Source: a virus. Taken from it: a DNA stretch of 21,074 bases. The notes beneath the pieces were generated by a model, which was not told the DNA's origin, made no database searches, and saw only the letters and a program-made list of their open reading frames with translations. The stretch is taken from IMG/VR virus record IMGVR_UViG_3300024520_000571, positions 1 through 21,074 of that record, one strand, 5' to 3'. A program made the position numbers and the translations under genes. Positions 1 to 7,567 of this stretch are shown here, piece by piece (positions within the stretch are counted from its first letter, which is position 1; the number at the start of each line of letters is the position of its first letter).

Positions 1-410
1 CTAGACGCCGAAGCGCCGGCAAGGCCACGGCGAGCGTCGGACGCAAACCCTCGGTCCTGCGCCAGATTGAACGAGGTGTTGATTGCTCGTGACGACGAAC
101 CGAAAATCCGGTCGAATTCAGACTGCCGCAACTCATTCGCCTGCTCTGGCGTGAGCCCCTGGTTGGCCGCAACTGCCCCGAAAGCCCCCGTCTGCAATGC
201 GCGCTCCTCTGGGGTCAGATCGCGCAGGTGCATCTGGCTGGTGCCGGTCGTGTTTGTAGAACTGGTGGCGGTGTCGCCTCCGGACTGAAACCCAGCCAAG
301 CCGCCAGCTATACCGCCAAGAGGATTCCCCCCGCTCGCCACAAATCCGGTTGCCGCTCCAATGCGAGCATTGAGGCCCTTTTTCCCAAAGAAATCACCCA
401 GAAAGCCCAT
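1..410 (-). CDS. Probable internal/ejection virion protein, N-terminal part (partial)
   Basis: This reading frame stays open from an ATG at 410 to the left window edge, giving 136 codons, so the C-terminus is missing. The start is set by AAGGAG placed 5 bases before the ATG, only 2 bases after the stop of the acetyltransferase gene. The visible protein begins MGFLGDFFGKKG. It then has a Gly/Ala-rich stretch (about residues 17-47, GGxxGGxAG pattern) like a glycine zipper or membrane-seeking segment, followed by a Ser/Thr-rich linker and a hydrophilic helical region containing LTPEERALQ and LTPEQANELRQ. Its position at the end of a short-tail module, after the tail nozzle gene, is where podoviruses keep internal core or DNA-ejection proteins. 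That role is inferred from position and composition; I do not recognise the family by sequence. Confidence 0.75.
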   Translation of the reverse strand, partial: MGFLGDFFGKKGLNARIGAATGFVASGGNPLGGIAGGLAGFQSGGDTATSSTNTTGTSQMHLRDLTPEERALQTGAFGAVAANQGLTPEQANELRQSEFDRIFGSSSRAINTSFNLAQDRGFASDARRGLAGASAS

Positions 411-412
411 GA

Positions 413-934
413 CTACTCCTTTTTGGGCAGCATACCCATAATGACCATATCCTCAAGGTCGCGTCCAGAAAACTTTACAGCATCCCGCATCACGCCCTCT
501 TTCCTAAACCCACAAGCCCTGAGAGCTTTGAAAGTCCGACTTCTCGACTTCGGAACCGTTGCGGTAAGCCTGTTCAACCCGCGGCCCTCCATGAGGCGCT
601 CGAACACCGGTCGCATGACGTCCTCGGCCATGCCAAGGAAATCCTCTGGATTTCGTGACCCATCCTTCAGGATTGGAGAAAAAAACTGCGGCCGGGGAAT
701 GAAATCGACCCGGGCCGAATCGCCATCAACAATGCTGCTCACAATCAGGCTTCCAACATTTTCACCAGTGTCCTCGGTCTCAACTTGGATCAAGGCACAA
801 CACCCACTCAGATCGCGGTAGTGGTCTACGGCATTAGAAACGTTTTCAGGGATGAGCCGGTGCTTCTTAGCCAACTCAAACAGAGCCTCCGCGGTGACTT
901 CTTCTGGTGGTACAGGTACAGCAATCCAACTCAT
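413..934 (-). CDS. GNAT-like acetyltransferase in tail module
   Basis: A protein of 173 residues. Residues 121-153 (NRLTATVPKS, then RSRTFKALRACGFRKEG) match the late part of the GNAT fold, where 'N..a....Lek.GF..eG' packs against the acyl-CoA pantetheine arm. The following MRDAV...GRDLEDMVIMGM resembles the C-terminal strands of RimJ/RimL-like members. The N-terminal half, including the acetyl-CoA P-loop region, is poorly conserved and I see no clear RxxGxG/A motif, so catalytic competence is uncertain. The ATG at 934 overlaps the TGA of the tail nozzle gene (ATGA), with AAGGA 8 bases upstream, so the two are probably translationally coupled. GNAT-like proteins occur near tail genes in several podoviruses. 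The substrate is unknown; a virion component or a host protein are both possible. Confidence 0.72.
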   Translation of the reverse strand: MSWIAVPVPPEEVTAEALFELAKKHRLIPENVSNAVDHYRDLSGCCALIQVETEDTGENVGSLIVSSIVDGDSARVDFIPRPQFFSPILKDGSRNPEDFLGMAEDVMRPVFERLMEGRGLNRLTATVPKSRSRTFKALRACGFRKEGVMRDAVKFSGRDLEDMVIMGMLPKKE

Positions 935-2625
935 GGTCGTGATCCTTCCTGTCTCATTTCGAGACGATAACCCATTACCTCAAAGCCCTTATGGCTCGTC
1001 TTCGCAAACTTAAACCTGATGATATTGAAAAGGTCGTCAAGCTCGAACCGGCGCATGGACCTGCCAGTGATCCCCCAAGCGGCAGAGCCCCATGCGAAGT
1101 TTCCCCAGGCTGTCCCAGTGCCACCCATGACACGCTCCAAGCGAGTAATAGGTATCCAGTCGTCGTTTAGGTCCGTCTGGTAGTAGATGTCCACTTCCGG
1201 CCCGTCGTCACCGAACATAACGTCCAGCCACAGTACGCGAGTGGCGTCTGATATCTCACCAGAGTTGATCCAGTTGGTGACGTACTCGGCGTCGATGTCG
1301 GCAGCAATGTCGTACTTCGTAGACTGCAACAGCACCATGCCATCTTCGTAGGTCCCACCAATGGCCCGGTCTGCATTTGAAGCGTTCGAGGTGATGCGCT
1401 GAACGTCCATCATCTCAGATGCCGAACCGGTCCACTTCGCCCACTTCTGAGTGTTGTAGTAATAGACGTAAGCCGCGTTGTTGTACGCGCTCCCGTTCTC
1501 TGGTACATACCAGATCACCCGCATATTTGTTACGTCATGGAACGAGCAGATCCGTTCGTAATTTCCAGGTGCAATAGAAGCCACTTCGTCGTTGATCTTG
1601 AAGCCCAGATTGGCCTGAGCCAAGTCGCCATACTCCTGCACGGCGGCCAGCGACCTTGGGCCATCCTCGCTCCAGAACAGGATGTCGTTTCCGACCTTTT
1701 GCCATGCCCTGTCACTCACACAGCCGATGCCAATTTCACCTATGGGGTTCCAGTAGTTGTCTGCCGCATCGGACGGGTCACCAGTAAACAGGTAGGTCCG
1801 GTGGCGTTTAAAGACCACCGTGTAGGCATACATATCAATGACCGACACCACAACGCCGCCATCGCCCCGGTTGACGTAGTAGAACCCACCGTCTATTTCG
1901 CTCGCAACAAAGTTATCTATGTCCATGTCGATATCGTTCGGGCCGTAGTGCCAAGGGATATCCATTGCCGTGTAGTAAATCTTGTTGCGGTCGTCAGCAA
2001 TACCCCAAGCGTGCATCCTTGAGCCCCGCCCGCTGTTCATCATCCTCATGTGGGTTGGCCAGTGTCCGGCGCCCCACGATGCAGGATACCCCAGCGTCCC
2101 TGAACCAACGGCAGGCACCCCGACCGTACCTGTCCCTTGGGCGTACTGCACAAGCGCCTCAGTGTCGCCAGTTGGCGTAGCCAGGCCCTTAGCCACGATA
2201 GGCGCCCCGTCGTTGCGACAGATATACAGGCAGGCAACGTACTCAGTGCCATTGTTGAACCTAGCGTTCTCTCGACCGTAGCTCTGTTGTGTCGGCATGG
2301 TGAAAGCGGTGGTCGGAGTTTCCCACGACCAGACAGCGGGCTCCAAGGTGCGGTAGATAATTCCGTTGGAGATAATGTAGACCCAGCCGCGGCCCTCTTC
2401 TGGCTGATCCAGCCGCATGACCGCTCCAATAGGGTTGGTCCCAACAGCGGCCGGGGTCGTCTCGGCCGCGATGCCCGCCCTCTGCTTCGCTGACCCCTCT
2501 GGGTGCAGGTCCACATTCCTCATGCTCGGACTGTCGTTGCCGGGCAGGCCGATCTCAGAGTCGCGGGTGTTTAGCCCACCGAACTGGCGAATCACTGGTT
2601 GCTGCGGACGTTTCTCGTATCCCAT
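931..2625 (-). CDS. Tail nozzle / DNA-stabilization beta-propeller protein
   Basis: A protein of 564 residues opening with a conserved-looking phage motif: FGGLNTRDSEIGLPGN (about residues 15-30), then SPSMRNVDLHPEGSAKQRAG. This is the usual N-terminus of podovirus tail proteins that form a beta-propeller nozzle, analogous to P22 gp10 or T7 gp12. The rest is dominated by short strands with W/Y/G-rich turns, for example AWGNFAWGSAAWGITG near the C-terminus, fitting propeller blades. The expected role is to close the tail below the adaptor ring and retain packaged DNA. The start at 2625 has only a weak AGGCG site but lies 5 bases after the stop of the adaptor gene, suggesting coupling. Function rests on motif, size and gene order; sequence similarity was not tested. 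Confidence 0.78.
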   Translation of the reverse strand: MGYEKRPQQPVIRQFGGLNTRDSEIGLPGNDSPSMRNVDLHPEGSAKQRAGIAAETTPAAVGTNPIGAVMRLDQPEEGRGWVYIISNGIIYRTLEPAVWSWETPTTAFTMPTQQSYGRENARFNNGTEYVACLYICRNDGAPIVAKGLATPTGDTEALVQYAQGTGTVGVPAVGSGTLGYPASWGAGHWPTHMRMMNSGRGSRMHAWGIADDRNKIYYTAMDIPWHYGPNDIDMDIDNFVASEIDGGFYYVNRGDGGVVVSVIDMYAYTVVFKRHRTYLFTGDPSDAADNYWNPIGEIGIGCVSDRAWQKVGNDILFWSEDGPRSLAAVQEYGDLAQANLGFKINDEVASIAPGNYERICSFHDVTNMRVIWYVPENGSAYNNAAYVYYYNTQKWAKWTGSASEMMDVQRITSNASNADRAIGGTYEDGMVLLQSTKYDIAADIDAEYVTNWINSGEISDATRVLWLDVMFGDDGPEVDIYYQTDLNDDWIPITRLERVMGGTGTAWGNFAWGSAAWGITGRSMRRFELDDLFNIIRFKFAKTSHKGFEVMGYRLEMRQEGSRP

Positions 2626-2630
2626 ATCGC

Positions 2631-3386
2631 CTACTCGTTGTAGTTGATCTGCTGATTATGGTTCACGTCTGTATCCTGATCCTCGGTGCGGCCGGCAACG
2701 CGCTCGTCCAATAGCCGCAGGCCCTCAATCTTCTCATCGCGCCAGTCGCTCTGCTCCAGCCCCTTCTTCATGCGGGAGCTTGCCAATAGGTCATGGGCTG
2801 ACCACAACTCACGCGGCAGGCCGATGTCGTCGTTGTCGCTGGTCAGGATCGGGGCGTCTTTCCAGTAATGGGCAAACAACGATCCCTCGTCAGCCACAAA
2901 GTCGGTGTCCGGTACACGCATAAAGCCCAAGTAGTCCTGTTGCCAAATGGTGTAATTGTCCGGCTCTCCAAGGGTGTCTGTCTGGGCGGCGAACTGAGCC
3001 ACCGTAGAGGCGTCGCCAACCCCAGATCCGGGCGGGAACGACCGCAGGAACGGCCATGCCTTCAGTAGGTTGTCATAGGACATATAGGTGATCATTTTAT
3101 CGGCCCGGTTCATCGACAGGGGCGAAGCCATCTTGTGATAGTCACCCGGTAACTCGTACCACATCTGACCAACTGCCAAGTCGATCTCAAAATGCTCAAG
3201 GCGCCATTGCCACAACTTCTTGTAGAAGATGTCGTCTCGTGCGTCCTGCACGGCATTGATCGCCATTGTGACGTGGCGCGTCGGGCTGGCCACCGAGATG
3301 ATGGTCCCCTTGCCGGAGTTGTTCATAACCCTGACCACTGCTTGCAGCAGCGTGCGCTCATTTCCTGTTGATCCTACGACTACCAT
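2631..3386 (-). CDS. Head-tail adaptor (tail tubular protein A-like)
   Basis: A protein of 251 residues. The segment AINAVQDARDDIFYKKLWQWRLEHFEIDLAVGQMWYELP (about residues 42-81) fits the helix-then-strand core of T7 gp11/P22 gp4-type adaptors, which sit between the portal ring and the tail nozzle. In that family an 'A...A..ei....w.f......' helix leads into 'y.LP.dy..'; here this is YELPGDYHKMASPL. The C-terminus is hydrophilic (EDQDTDVNHNQQINYNE) and probably disordered. AGGAG lies 5 bases before the ATG. It follows the tailspike gene by 8 bases and precedes the nozzle gene, the normal order for adaptor and nozzle. The overall assignment is moderately secure; which adaptor subfamily it belongs to is not. 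Confidence 0.7.
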   Translation of the reverse strand: MVVVGSTGNERTLLQAVVRVMNNSGKGTIISVASPTRHVTMAINAVQDARDDIFYKKLWQWRLEHFEIDLAVGQMWYELPGDYHKMASPLSMNRADKMITYMSYDNLLKAWPFLRSFPPGSGVGDASTVAQFAAQTDTLGEPDNYTIWQQDYLGFMRVPDTDFVADEGSLFAHYWKDAPILTSDNDDIGLPRELWSAHDLLASSRMKKGLEQSDWRDEKIEGLRLLDERVAGRTEDQDTDVNHNQQINYNE

Positions 3387-3394
3387 TTCAACTC

Positions 3395-5479
3395 CTAGTT
3401 CACCCTGTAGGCTGTCAGATTCGCATGATTCACTGTTAGCGTGGTGGTGTCCGTCTCGTTCCTCACAACCAGCTTTATTGCTTGCCCGGCAGTCACCGAC
3501 ACGATGGCCGTTCCACTGGCTGTCCTGTCAGACGTTGTGGCCGTAACCCTGAATTGCTGAGACGAACTTACTTGGGCAACATCATTCACCGACACGGCAA
3601 ATTCATAGTCCTTGTTTGCAGTTCCCGTCTGTGCAGATATGCCCCAATTCACAAGGTACACGCCTGTTGACCCGGCTATGAGCGCTCTTGACGCCGCGCC
3701 GAAAGTGAAGTCAGAAACGGTCCCTGTCGTCCAGCCACCGATTATCGAGTCCGCGTTAGCCGCCCCGAACGTGATGGAGGTTCCCGTGTCGTGCTGGTAC
3801 ATCGCACCGTATGCGAGGCCCGTTCTCACAGCCCCCCAGCCGGTGTTTCCCGCTCCCGACTCTTTGAGATAAGATATTGACCCGGCAGCGCCGTCATAAT
3901 CAGAATATCTAAAACCAACAGGGGCGGTGAAAACACCCTCGGGGCTACCGGAGCCATAAATCTCACCAACAGAGTTTGTGCCGGTATGGAGGAACGTAGC
4001 AGAAACAGATTCAAGGCTATTGCTGTGTACGTTAACCAACGTAGACGACTCAACTACAATCCCGTGCTTCTGGTTGTTCCCGCTCGCGCCGATGGATGAC
4101 ACATTACCGCTTACCTGTATATTGTCGCATGACGAAATAAACTGATATGCGTAATAGGTGTCGTCAGCGGCCAGTCCCGCCTGATGCACCGTGTTTCCGG
4201 TGATCGTGCAGTCAGTGGATGTCTTAACATAGACACCCTCAATCTGCGTATTGCTTACGGAGTTATTCGAAACACTGCACCGCGACGAGGTATCAACCCT
4301 GATGCCTTGGTTGTCCGAGTCCATTATCGTGTTGCCGGTTATTGATACGTTTGGCGCCGTGAAAACCTTGATTGCCGCACGAGAGGTTGTCTCGGATGCG
4401 TTACCAGAGAACGTGCAACCAATGATGGTGATGTCGCTCGCCGTTCCGGTGGTCCCCGTGACCAAAACCCCATCACCTTCGTTGTCCAGGAAATGACTGT
4501 TTGCGATCCTTACGTTCGTGACCGTCTCTCCGGCATTGGGCTCAATGTCTACACCGCTTTGCGCGGTGGCTACAATAGCATTGCCGTTCGTGCTGTCAAA
4601 CGTACAGCTTGAAAACACTACGTTGTCAGCGTGGGTCAGCGACGCGCCCTGCCGCCTGTTGTTAAAGAAGTAGCAGTTGTCTACGAAGACGTTGGTGCTT
4701 TGAGTACCACTGGACGTGCCGATGTACAGTCCATCGCCCCAAGCGTATGACATATTCGCACCAGAGATTTTGACATTATCAGAACCTCGAATACTGATGC
4801 ACATTCCAGACTGGCCTGTAGTTCCTGTGTGGTCTGTCCTTTCTCCGTAAAAGTTTCCACCAAGAACAGTGACGTTGGACTTAGCTTCAATTCGCAAGAT
4901 ATCGTAAGACGAATCGGTGCCGGGTATGGCTTGAAGCTTGGCACCAGAAGTGAGATCGAACGTCATGTAGTCGCCAGAAAGAATAGCCGTAGAGGCATCA
5001 ATGCTGTAATTGCCGCCGGGGAAGTAGACAACAGAGAAGCTGTCCACGTCTGCCGCCGCTATGGCTGCCTGAATTGATGCAGTATCGTCCAAGTCGTCGT
5101 CCACAACAGCCCCATAATCCGTCACGTCATACCACGGCGTATCGTAAGCCGCCCCAAACACCCGGATGTCCTCGACCGTGTAGGTCGTGATGTTCGGTCC
5201 GGAAACAACCACGTCGTAGTTGCCCTCAATGACATAGAAAGAATACCTGCCGTATCCATCGGTGGCCGTAGGATTGGTGATCTCCGGAAAAGCGTCCGTC
5301 ACGCCCGAGTACAGCGTGACGAGGTTGGTGGTGTTGGCCGAATAGACCGTGACCGTAGCGCCGCCCAGTGCGTCACCACGGACTGTTTGCACAACATCGC
5401 CATACCGATAGGTCGTGGCGCCGAACGCCGTACCAGCGACCAGCAGGGCCACCAACAGAAACAGCAGGATCTTCTTCAT
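3395..5479 (-). CDS. Tailspike with right-handed beta-helix and N-terminal signal peptide
   Basis: A protein of 694 residues. Residues 1-20 (MKKILLFLLVALLVAGTAFG) form a textbook Sec signal peptide with a likely cut before ATTYR. Residues 21-108 form a carboxypeptidase-regulatory-like sandwich (TATDGYGRYSFYV...GNYDVVVSG). A pectate-lyase-3 entry motif follows at 117-160 (YDVTDYGAVVDD, DDTASIQAAI, VVYFPGGNYSI). About 200-500 is a parallel beta-helix with repeated 'N(V)xIxGNxxxx' turns. Residues 505-553 carry the SPEGVFTAPVG...ESGAGNTGW module common in phage fibres, and about 555-694 looks like a C1q/TNF-type jelly roll for trimerisation or binding. Such spikes bind or cut surface polysaccharide. 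AGGAG lies 7 bases before the ATG. The signal peptide is odd for a virion protein assembled in the cytoplasm. Catalytic residues cannot be assigned by eye. Confidence 0.88.
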   Translation of the reverse strand: MKKILLFLLVALLVAGTAFGATTYRYGDVVQTVRGDALGGATVTVYSANTTNLVTLYSGVTDAFPEITNPTATDGYGRYSFYVIEGNYDVVVSGPNITTYTVEDIRVFGAAYDTPWYDVTDYGAVVDDDLDDTASIQAAIAAADVDSFSVVYFPGGNYSIDASTAILSGDYMTFDLTSGAKLQAIPGTDSSYDILRIEAKSNVTVLGGNFYGERTDHTGTTGQSGMCISIRGSDNVKISGANMSYAWGDGLYIGTSSGTQSTNVFVDNCYFFNNRRQGASLTHADNVVFSSCTFDSTNGNAIVATAQSGVDIEPNAGETVTNVRIANSHFLDNEGDGVLVTGTTGTASDITIIGCTFSGNASETTSRAAIKVFTAPNVSITGNTIMDSDNQGIRVDTSSRCSVSNNSVSNTQIEGVYVKTSTDCTITGNTVHQAGLAADDTYYAYQFISSCDNIQVSGNVSSIGASGNNQKHGIVVESSTLVNVHSNSLESVSATFLHTGTNSVGEIYGSGSPEGVFTAPVGFRYSDYDGAAGSISYLKESGAGNTGWGAVRTGLAYGAMYQHDTGTSITFGAANADSIIGGWTTGTVSDFTFGAASRALIAGSTGVYLVNWGISAQTGTANKDYEFAVSVNDVAQVSSSQQFRVTATTSDRTASGTAIVSVTAGQAIKLVVRNETDTTTLTVNHANLTAYRVN

Positions 5480-5489
5480 TGCATCGCTC

Positions 5490-5963
5490 CTAAACGGTTG
5501 CGCTGGGGAAAGTCTCCCAGAAAAAACGCCGACGGGTAATGGTGGACGTTTCGATCTCTTCGCCCAAGCGGACCTTATTGCTATCCCAGTTCGTCAGGTG
5601 TTCCGTTTCCACGGCGTCCTTCAGCGAAATCAGGATCTCCGGCGGAGCGTCAACCCAGCGGTCCAAAGGAACCTCATAGATATTCCCACCCAGCGGGAAT
5701 ACAACCGGGTCGATCTGCTTGTCCCGGTTCTTCATGATGTTCAACTGCACCCAGTCAGGCCGGTAGTTCTTGGCGCGGTCGATGCAGAAATGCCCCGGGT
5801 CGCCAATGGGCGGGTTCTCGAAGTCCTCTGGCAACGGGTGGTTCTTGTGGATGTTGAAATTTGTCGGGTCAGACGGGTCCAGCTTGGTCCTCGCCTCTCT
5901 GGCCAACTCCTGCGAGGCCAGTGCCTCAACTTCTTTTTGGGTCAGGTCGGTTTTGCTTGTCAT
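5490..5963 (-). CDS. Conserved-looking virion module protein of unknown function
   Basis: A protein of 157 residues, soluble, with no signal peptide or membrane segment. The N-terminal 30 residues are charged and helical (TQKEVEALASQELAREARTK). The remainder is rich in Pro, Asn and aromatic residues (HPLPEDFENPPIGDPGHF, PVVFPLGGNIYEVPLDRWV) and ends TRRRFFWETFPSATV. The start at 5963 has GGAGA 7 bases upstream. It sits between the decoration-like gene and the tailspike and is preceded by a strong RNA hairpin in an 81-base gap. It resembles the short virion-associated proteins that sit next to N4-gp56-type capsid genes, but I do not recognise a named family and give it no function. Confidence 0.7.
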   Translation of the reverse strand: MTSKTDLTQKEVEALASQELAREARTKLDPSDPTNFNIHKNHPLPEDFENPPIGDPGHFCIDRAKNYRPDWVQLNIMKNRDKQIDPVVFPLGGNIYEVPLDRWVDAPPEILISLKDAVETEHLTNWDSNKVRLGEEIETSTITRRRFFWETFPSATV

Positions 5964-6012
5964 TTGAAAGTCTCCGTAGTTTGCGCCCCGGCGGGCGAAG
6001 TGATTGTTGGTT

Positions 6013-6036
6013 GAGGGAGCGCCGAAGCGCCCCCTC
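6013..6036 (-). terminator. Strong UUCG-tetraloop RNA hairpin between capsid and spike genes
   Basis: In the minus-strand transcript the arm GAGGGGGCGC and the arm GCGCUCCCUC are separated by UUCG. They form a 10-bp stem (one G-U pair) capped by a C(UUCG)G tetraloop, an exceptionally stable loop type. It lies 8 bases after the stop of the decoration-like gene and 50 bases before the next start. The bases after the stem (UCAACCAACAAUCAC) are not U-rich, so a full intrinsic terminator is unlikely. A block to 3' exonucleases, a processing site or partial attenuation, keeping capsid mRNA more abundant than downstream tail mRNA, fits better. Confidence 0.6.
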
Positions 6037-6044
6037 TCTCTCGT

Positions 6045-6434
6045 CTATCGGTGCGCTTCCCAGACCCAGGTATCCGCGTCCGTCAGCAGAGCCGCCGGAA
6101 TCGAGAACCCGTGACCGTCAGCGGTACTGTCGCCACCAGTGCCGTCCCAAGTGTCGTCCTCGGTGTCGCCGTAAAGAGCAACAGCCGTAACGCCCTTGGT
6201 GATGAACCCGGTAGACCCGGTGATCAGAAGGCAGTTCGACACGGCCAAGCCCTTGACCCAGATGTAGACATCGGGGTTGGTGGCATCGGTCATGTTGTAA
6301 AGCACGATCTTGGACGGGACAAACCCGATCAAGAACGTCGCAATCGTTCCGTCAGAAGTCAGCAGGCCAGACGCCATCGCCTTCGCCGAAGATTCGCCGC
6401 CGGGATTGCTATAAGTGATCGCTTCAGTCGCCAT
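6045..6434 (-). CDS. Probable capsid decoration / minor head protein
   Basis: A protein of 129 residues starting MATEAITYSNPGG, from an ATG at 6434 with AGAGGTG 5 bases upstream. An in-frame start 18 bases further up has no comparable site. The protein is Thr/Gly/Ala-rich with alternating hydrophobic strands (IATFLIGFVPSKIVLYNMTDA, NCLLITGSTGFITKGVTAVALYG) and a C-terminus TWVWEAHR, giving an all-beta impression. It lies directly after the major capsid gene and was probably produced at similar level, since both sit upstream of the stable hairpin. This position and composition suit a head decoration or cement protein. No family was recognised, so the role is inferred. Confidence 0.65.
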   Translation of the reverse strand: MATEAITYSNPGGESSAKAMASGLLTSDGTIATFLIGFVPSKIVLYNMTDATNPDVYIWVKGLAVSNCLLITGSTGFITKGVTAVALYGDTEDDTWDGTGGDSTADGHGFSIPAALLTDADTWVWEAHR

Positions 6435-6461
6435 TGTTTTCACCTCTTTCAAGGATTGGTG

Positions 6462-7550
6462 TTACCACTGTGCCAGAACTTCGATACGAGCCATGTAGGT
6501 CTCGTTGAGAATGACACTCGTTTTTGCGAACTTCCAGCCCGCGGTCGAGCGCTGGTGCAAAGCATCGGCGTTGCCACCGGCTTTGTTGAAGTACGTTGCC
6601 GAACTTCCAGCCAGCTTCACGACACCGTAGGCGTCCTTGGCCAAGCACAGGCACGAGTAAACGTCGCCCAGCGTGGTTCCAGTCGTCGAACGGTAGACAG
6701 CGGTTCCGTTGTTGGTCGTGCCAACAGTGGTGTTGCCGCCAGTGTCAGGCCAGACCTTGGCCAGCGTGGAGGTCAGGATACGGAAGCCGCGATAGCTACC
6801 GATCTCCGTCGGGTACGCCACGTTGCCGGCGGCATACCGCTCACGCGGGGTCCAATCCTCACCCATAGCAGCCAAGGTGTTCAGCTTTTTCAAGCTGTGA
6901 GCCACATGGGGGTGAACGATCATGATGTAAGCCGGCGCCAAGGGTTCCGTGGAAATCTTGGTGCTGGCGTTCATCTGGCCGTGGAACATGGTAGCGTTCG
7001 CAGCCTCGAACATCGTCAGGATCGAATCCATCGCCGTGGCAGTCAGGACGCCATTGACGGTGGTACGAACGCCGACGCCAACGGTCGGGCTAGCGCCATC
7101 AGCGGTGACCCGCAGGAAGCTGGTGCCAGCGTTGATCACGTCTCGCGTGATAACGTCAGCGGTTTCAGCAGACTGCTCGGCCAGGCGCCGGGTCGCGATG
7201 CTCAGGACAGGATCAGGAGAGAAGAACTGCACCTGATCGGTGATTCCCACCCAGTCGCCGTACCATTTGACAGCGCCAGTGACGTTCTCGTAGGCCAGCT
7301 TTTTGCCGGGAGGGGTGATGCCGTCGGCCAGCGGGGTGGTGTTGATGGCGAGCTTCAACCAGCGCCGCCAAACAACGGTTTCGCCATTGCCCTTGGGCAA
7401 GGTCGCCTTCATTCCGAAGCGGTCGTGGACCAACTTCGGCATTGCGACACTAAGGTAGGTCTTGAAGTAGAAGCCCTGAGTCAACAGGGGCATCGTACCT
7501 GAATCACTACCAGAGGCCCGCAATTCGGCCATAGTGTTAAAACCGGACAT
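6462..7550 (-). CDS. Major capsid protein, N4-gp56 family
   Basis: A protein of 362 residues with several signatures of the N4-gp56-type HK97-fold capsid family: GETVVWRRWLKL near 56-67, ADGITPPGKKLAYENVTGAV near 75-94 with the following YGDWVGITDQ, the IVHPHVAHSLKKL helix (211-223), a GSYRGFRIL strand (251-259), DAYGVVKLAG (306-315), and ADALHQRSTAGWK (328-340), which matches the family's 'DPLNQRGTVGWK' element. It builds the icosahedral shell. AAGGAG lies 7 bases before the ATG at 7550. The gene follows the scaffold gene by 17 bases, the usual order. This is the most secure structural assignment in the window besides the terminase and portal. Confidence 0.92.
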   Translation of the reverse strand: MSGFNTMAELRASGSDSGTMPLLTQGFYFKTYLSVAMPKLVHDRFGMKATLPKGNGETVVWRRWLKLAINTTPLADGITPPGKKLAYENVTGAVKWYGDWVGITDQVQFFSPDPVLSIATRRLAEQSAETADVITRDVINAGTSFLRVTADGASPTVGVGVRTTVNGVLTATAMDSILTMFEAANATMFHGQMNASTKISTEPLAPAYIMIVHPHVAHSLKKLNTLAAMGEDWTPRERYAAGNVAYPTEIGSYRGFRILTSTLAKVWPDTGGNTTVGTTNNGTAVYRSTTGTTLGDVYSCLCLAKDAYGVVKLAGSSATYFNKAGGNADALHQRSTAGWKFAKTSVILNETYMARIEVLAQW

Positions 7551-7567
7551 TTTCGGACTCCTTCAGG

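Noticed and set aside
6051-7502. Long plus-strand open frame of 483 codons opposite the capsid genes
   Set aside because: Antisense shadow of the major capsid and decoration-like genes, whose family motifs are clear; no ribosome-binding site.
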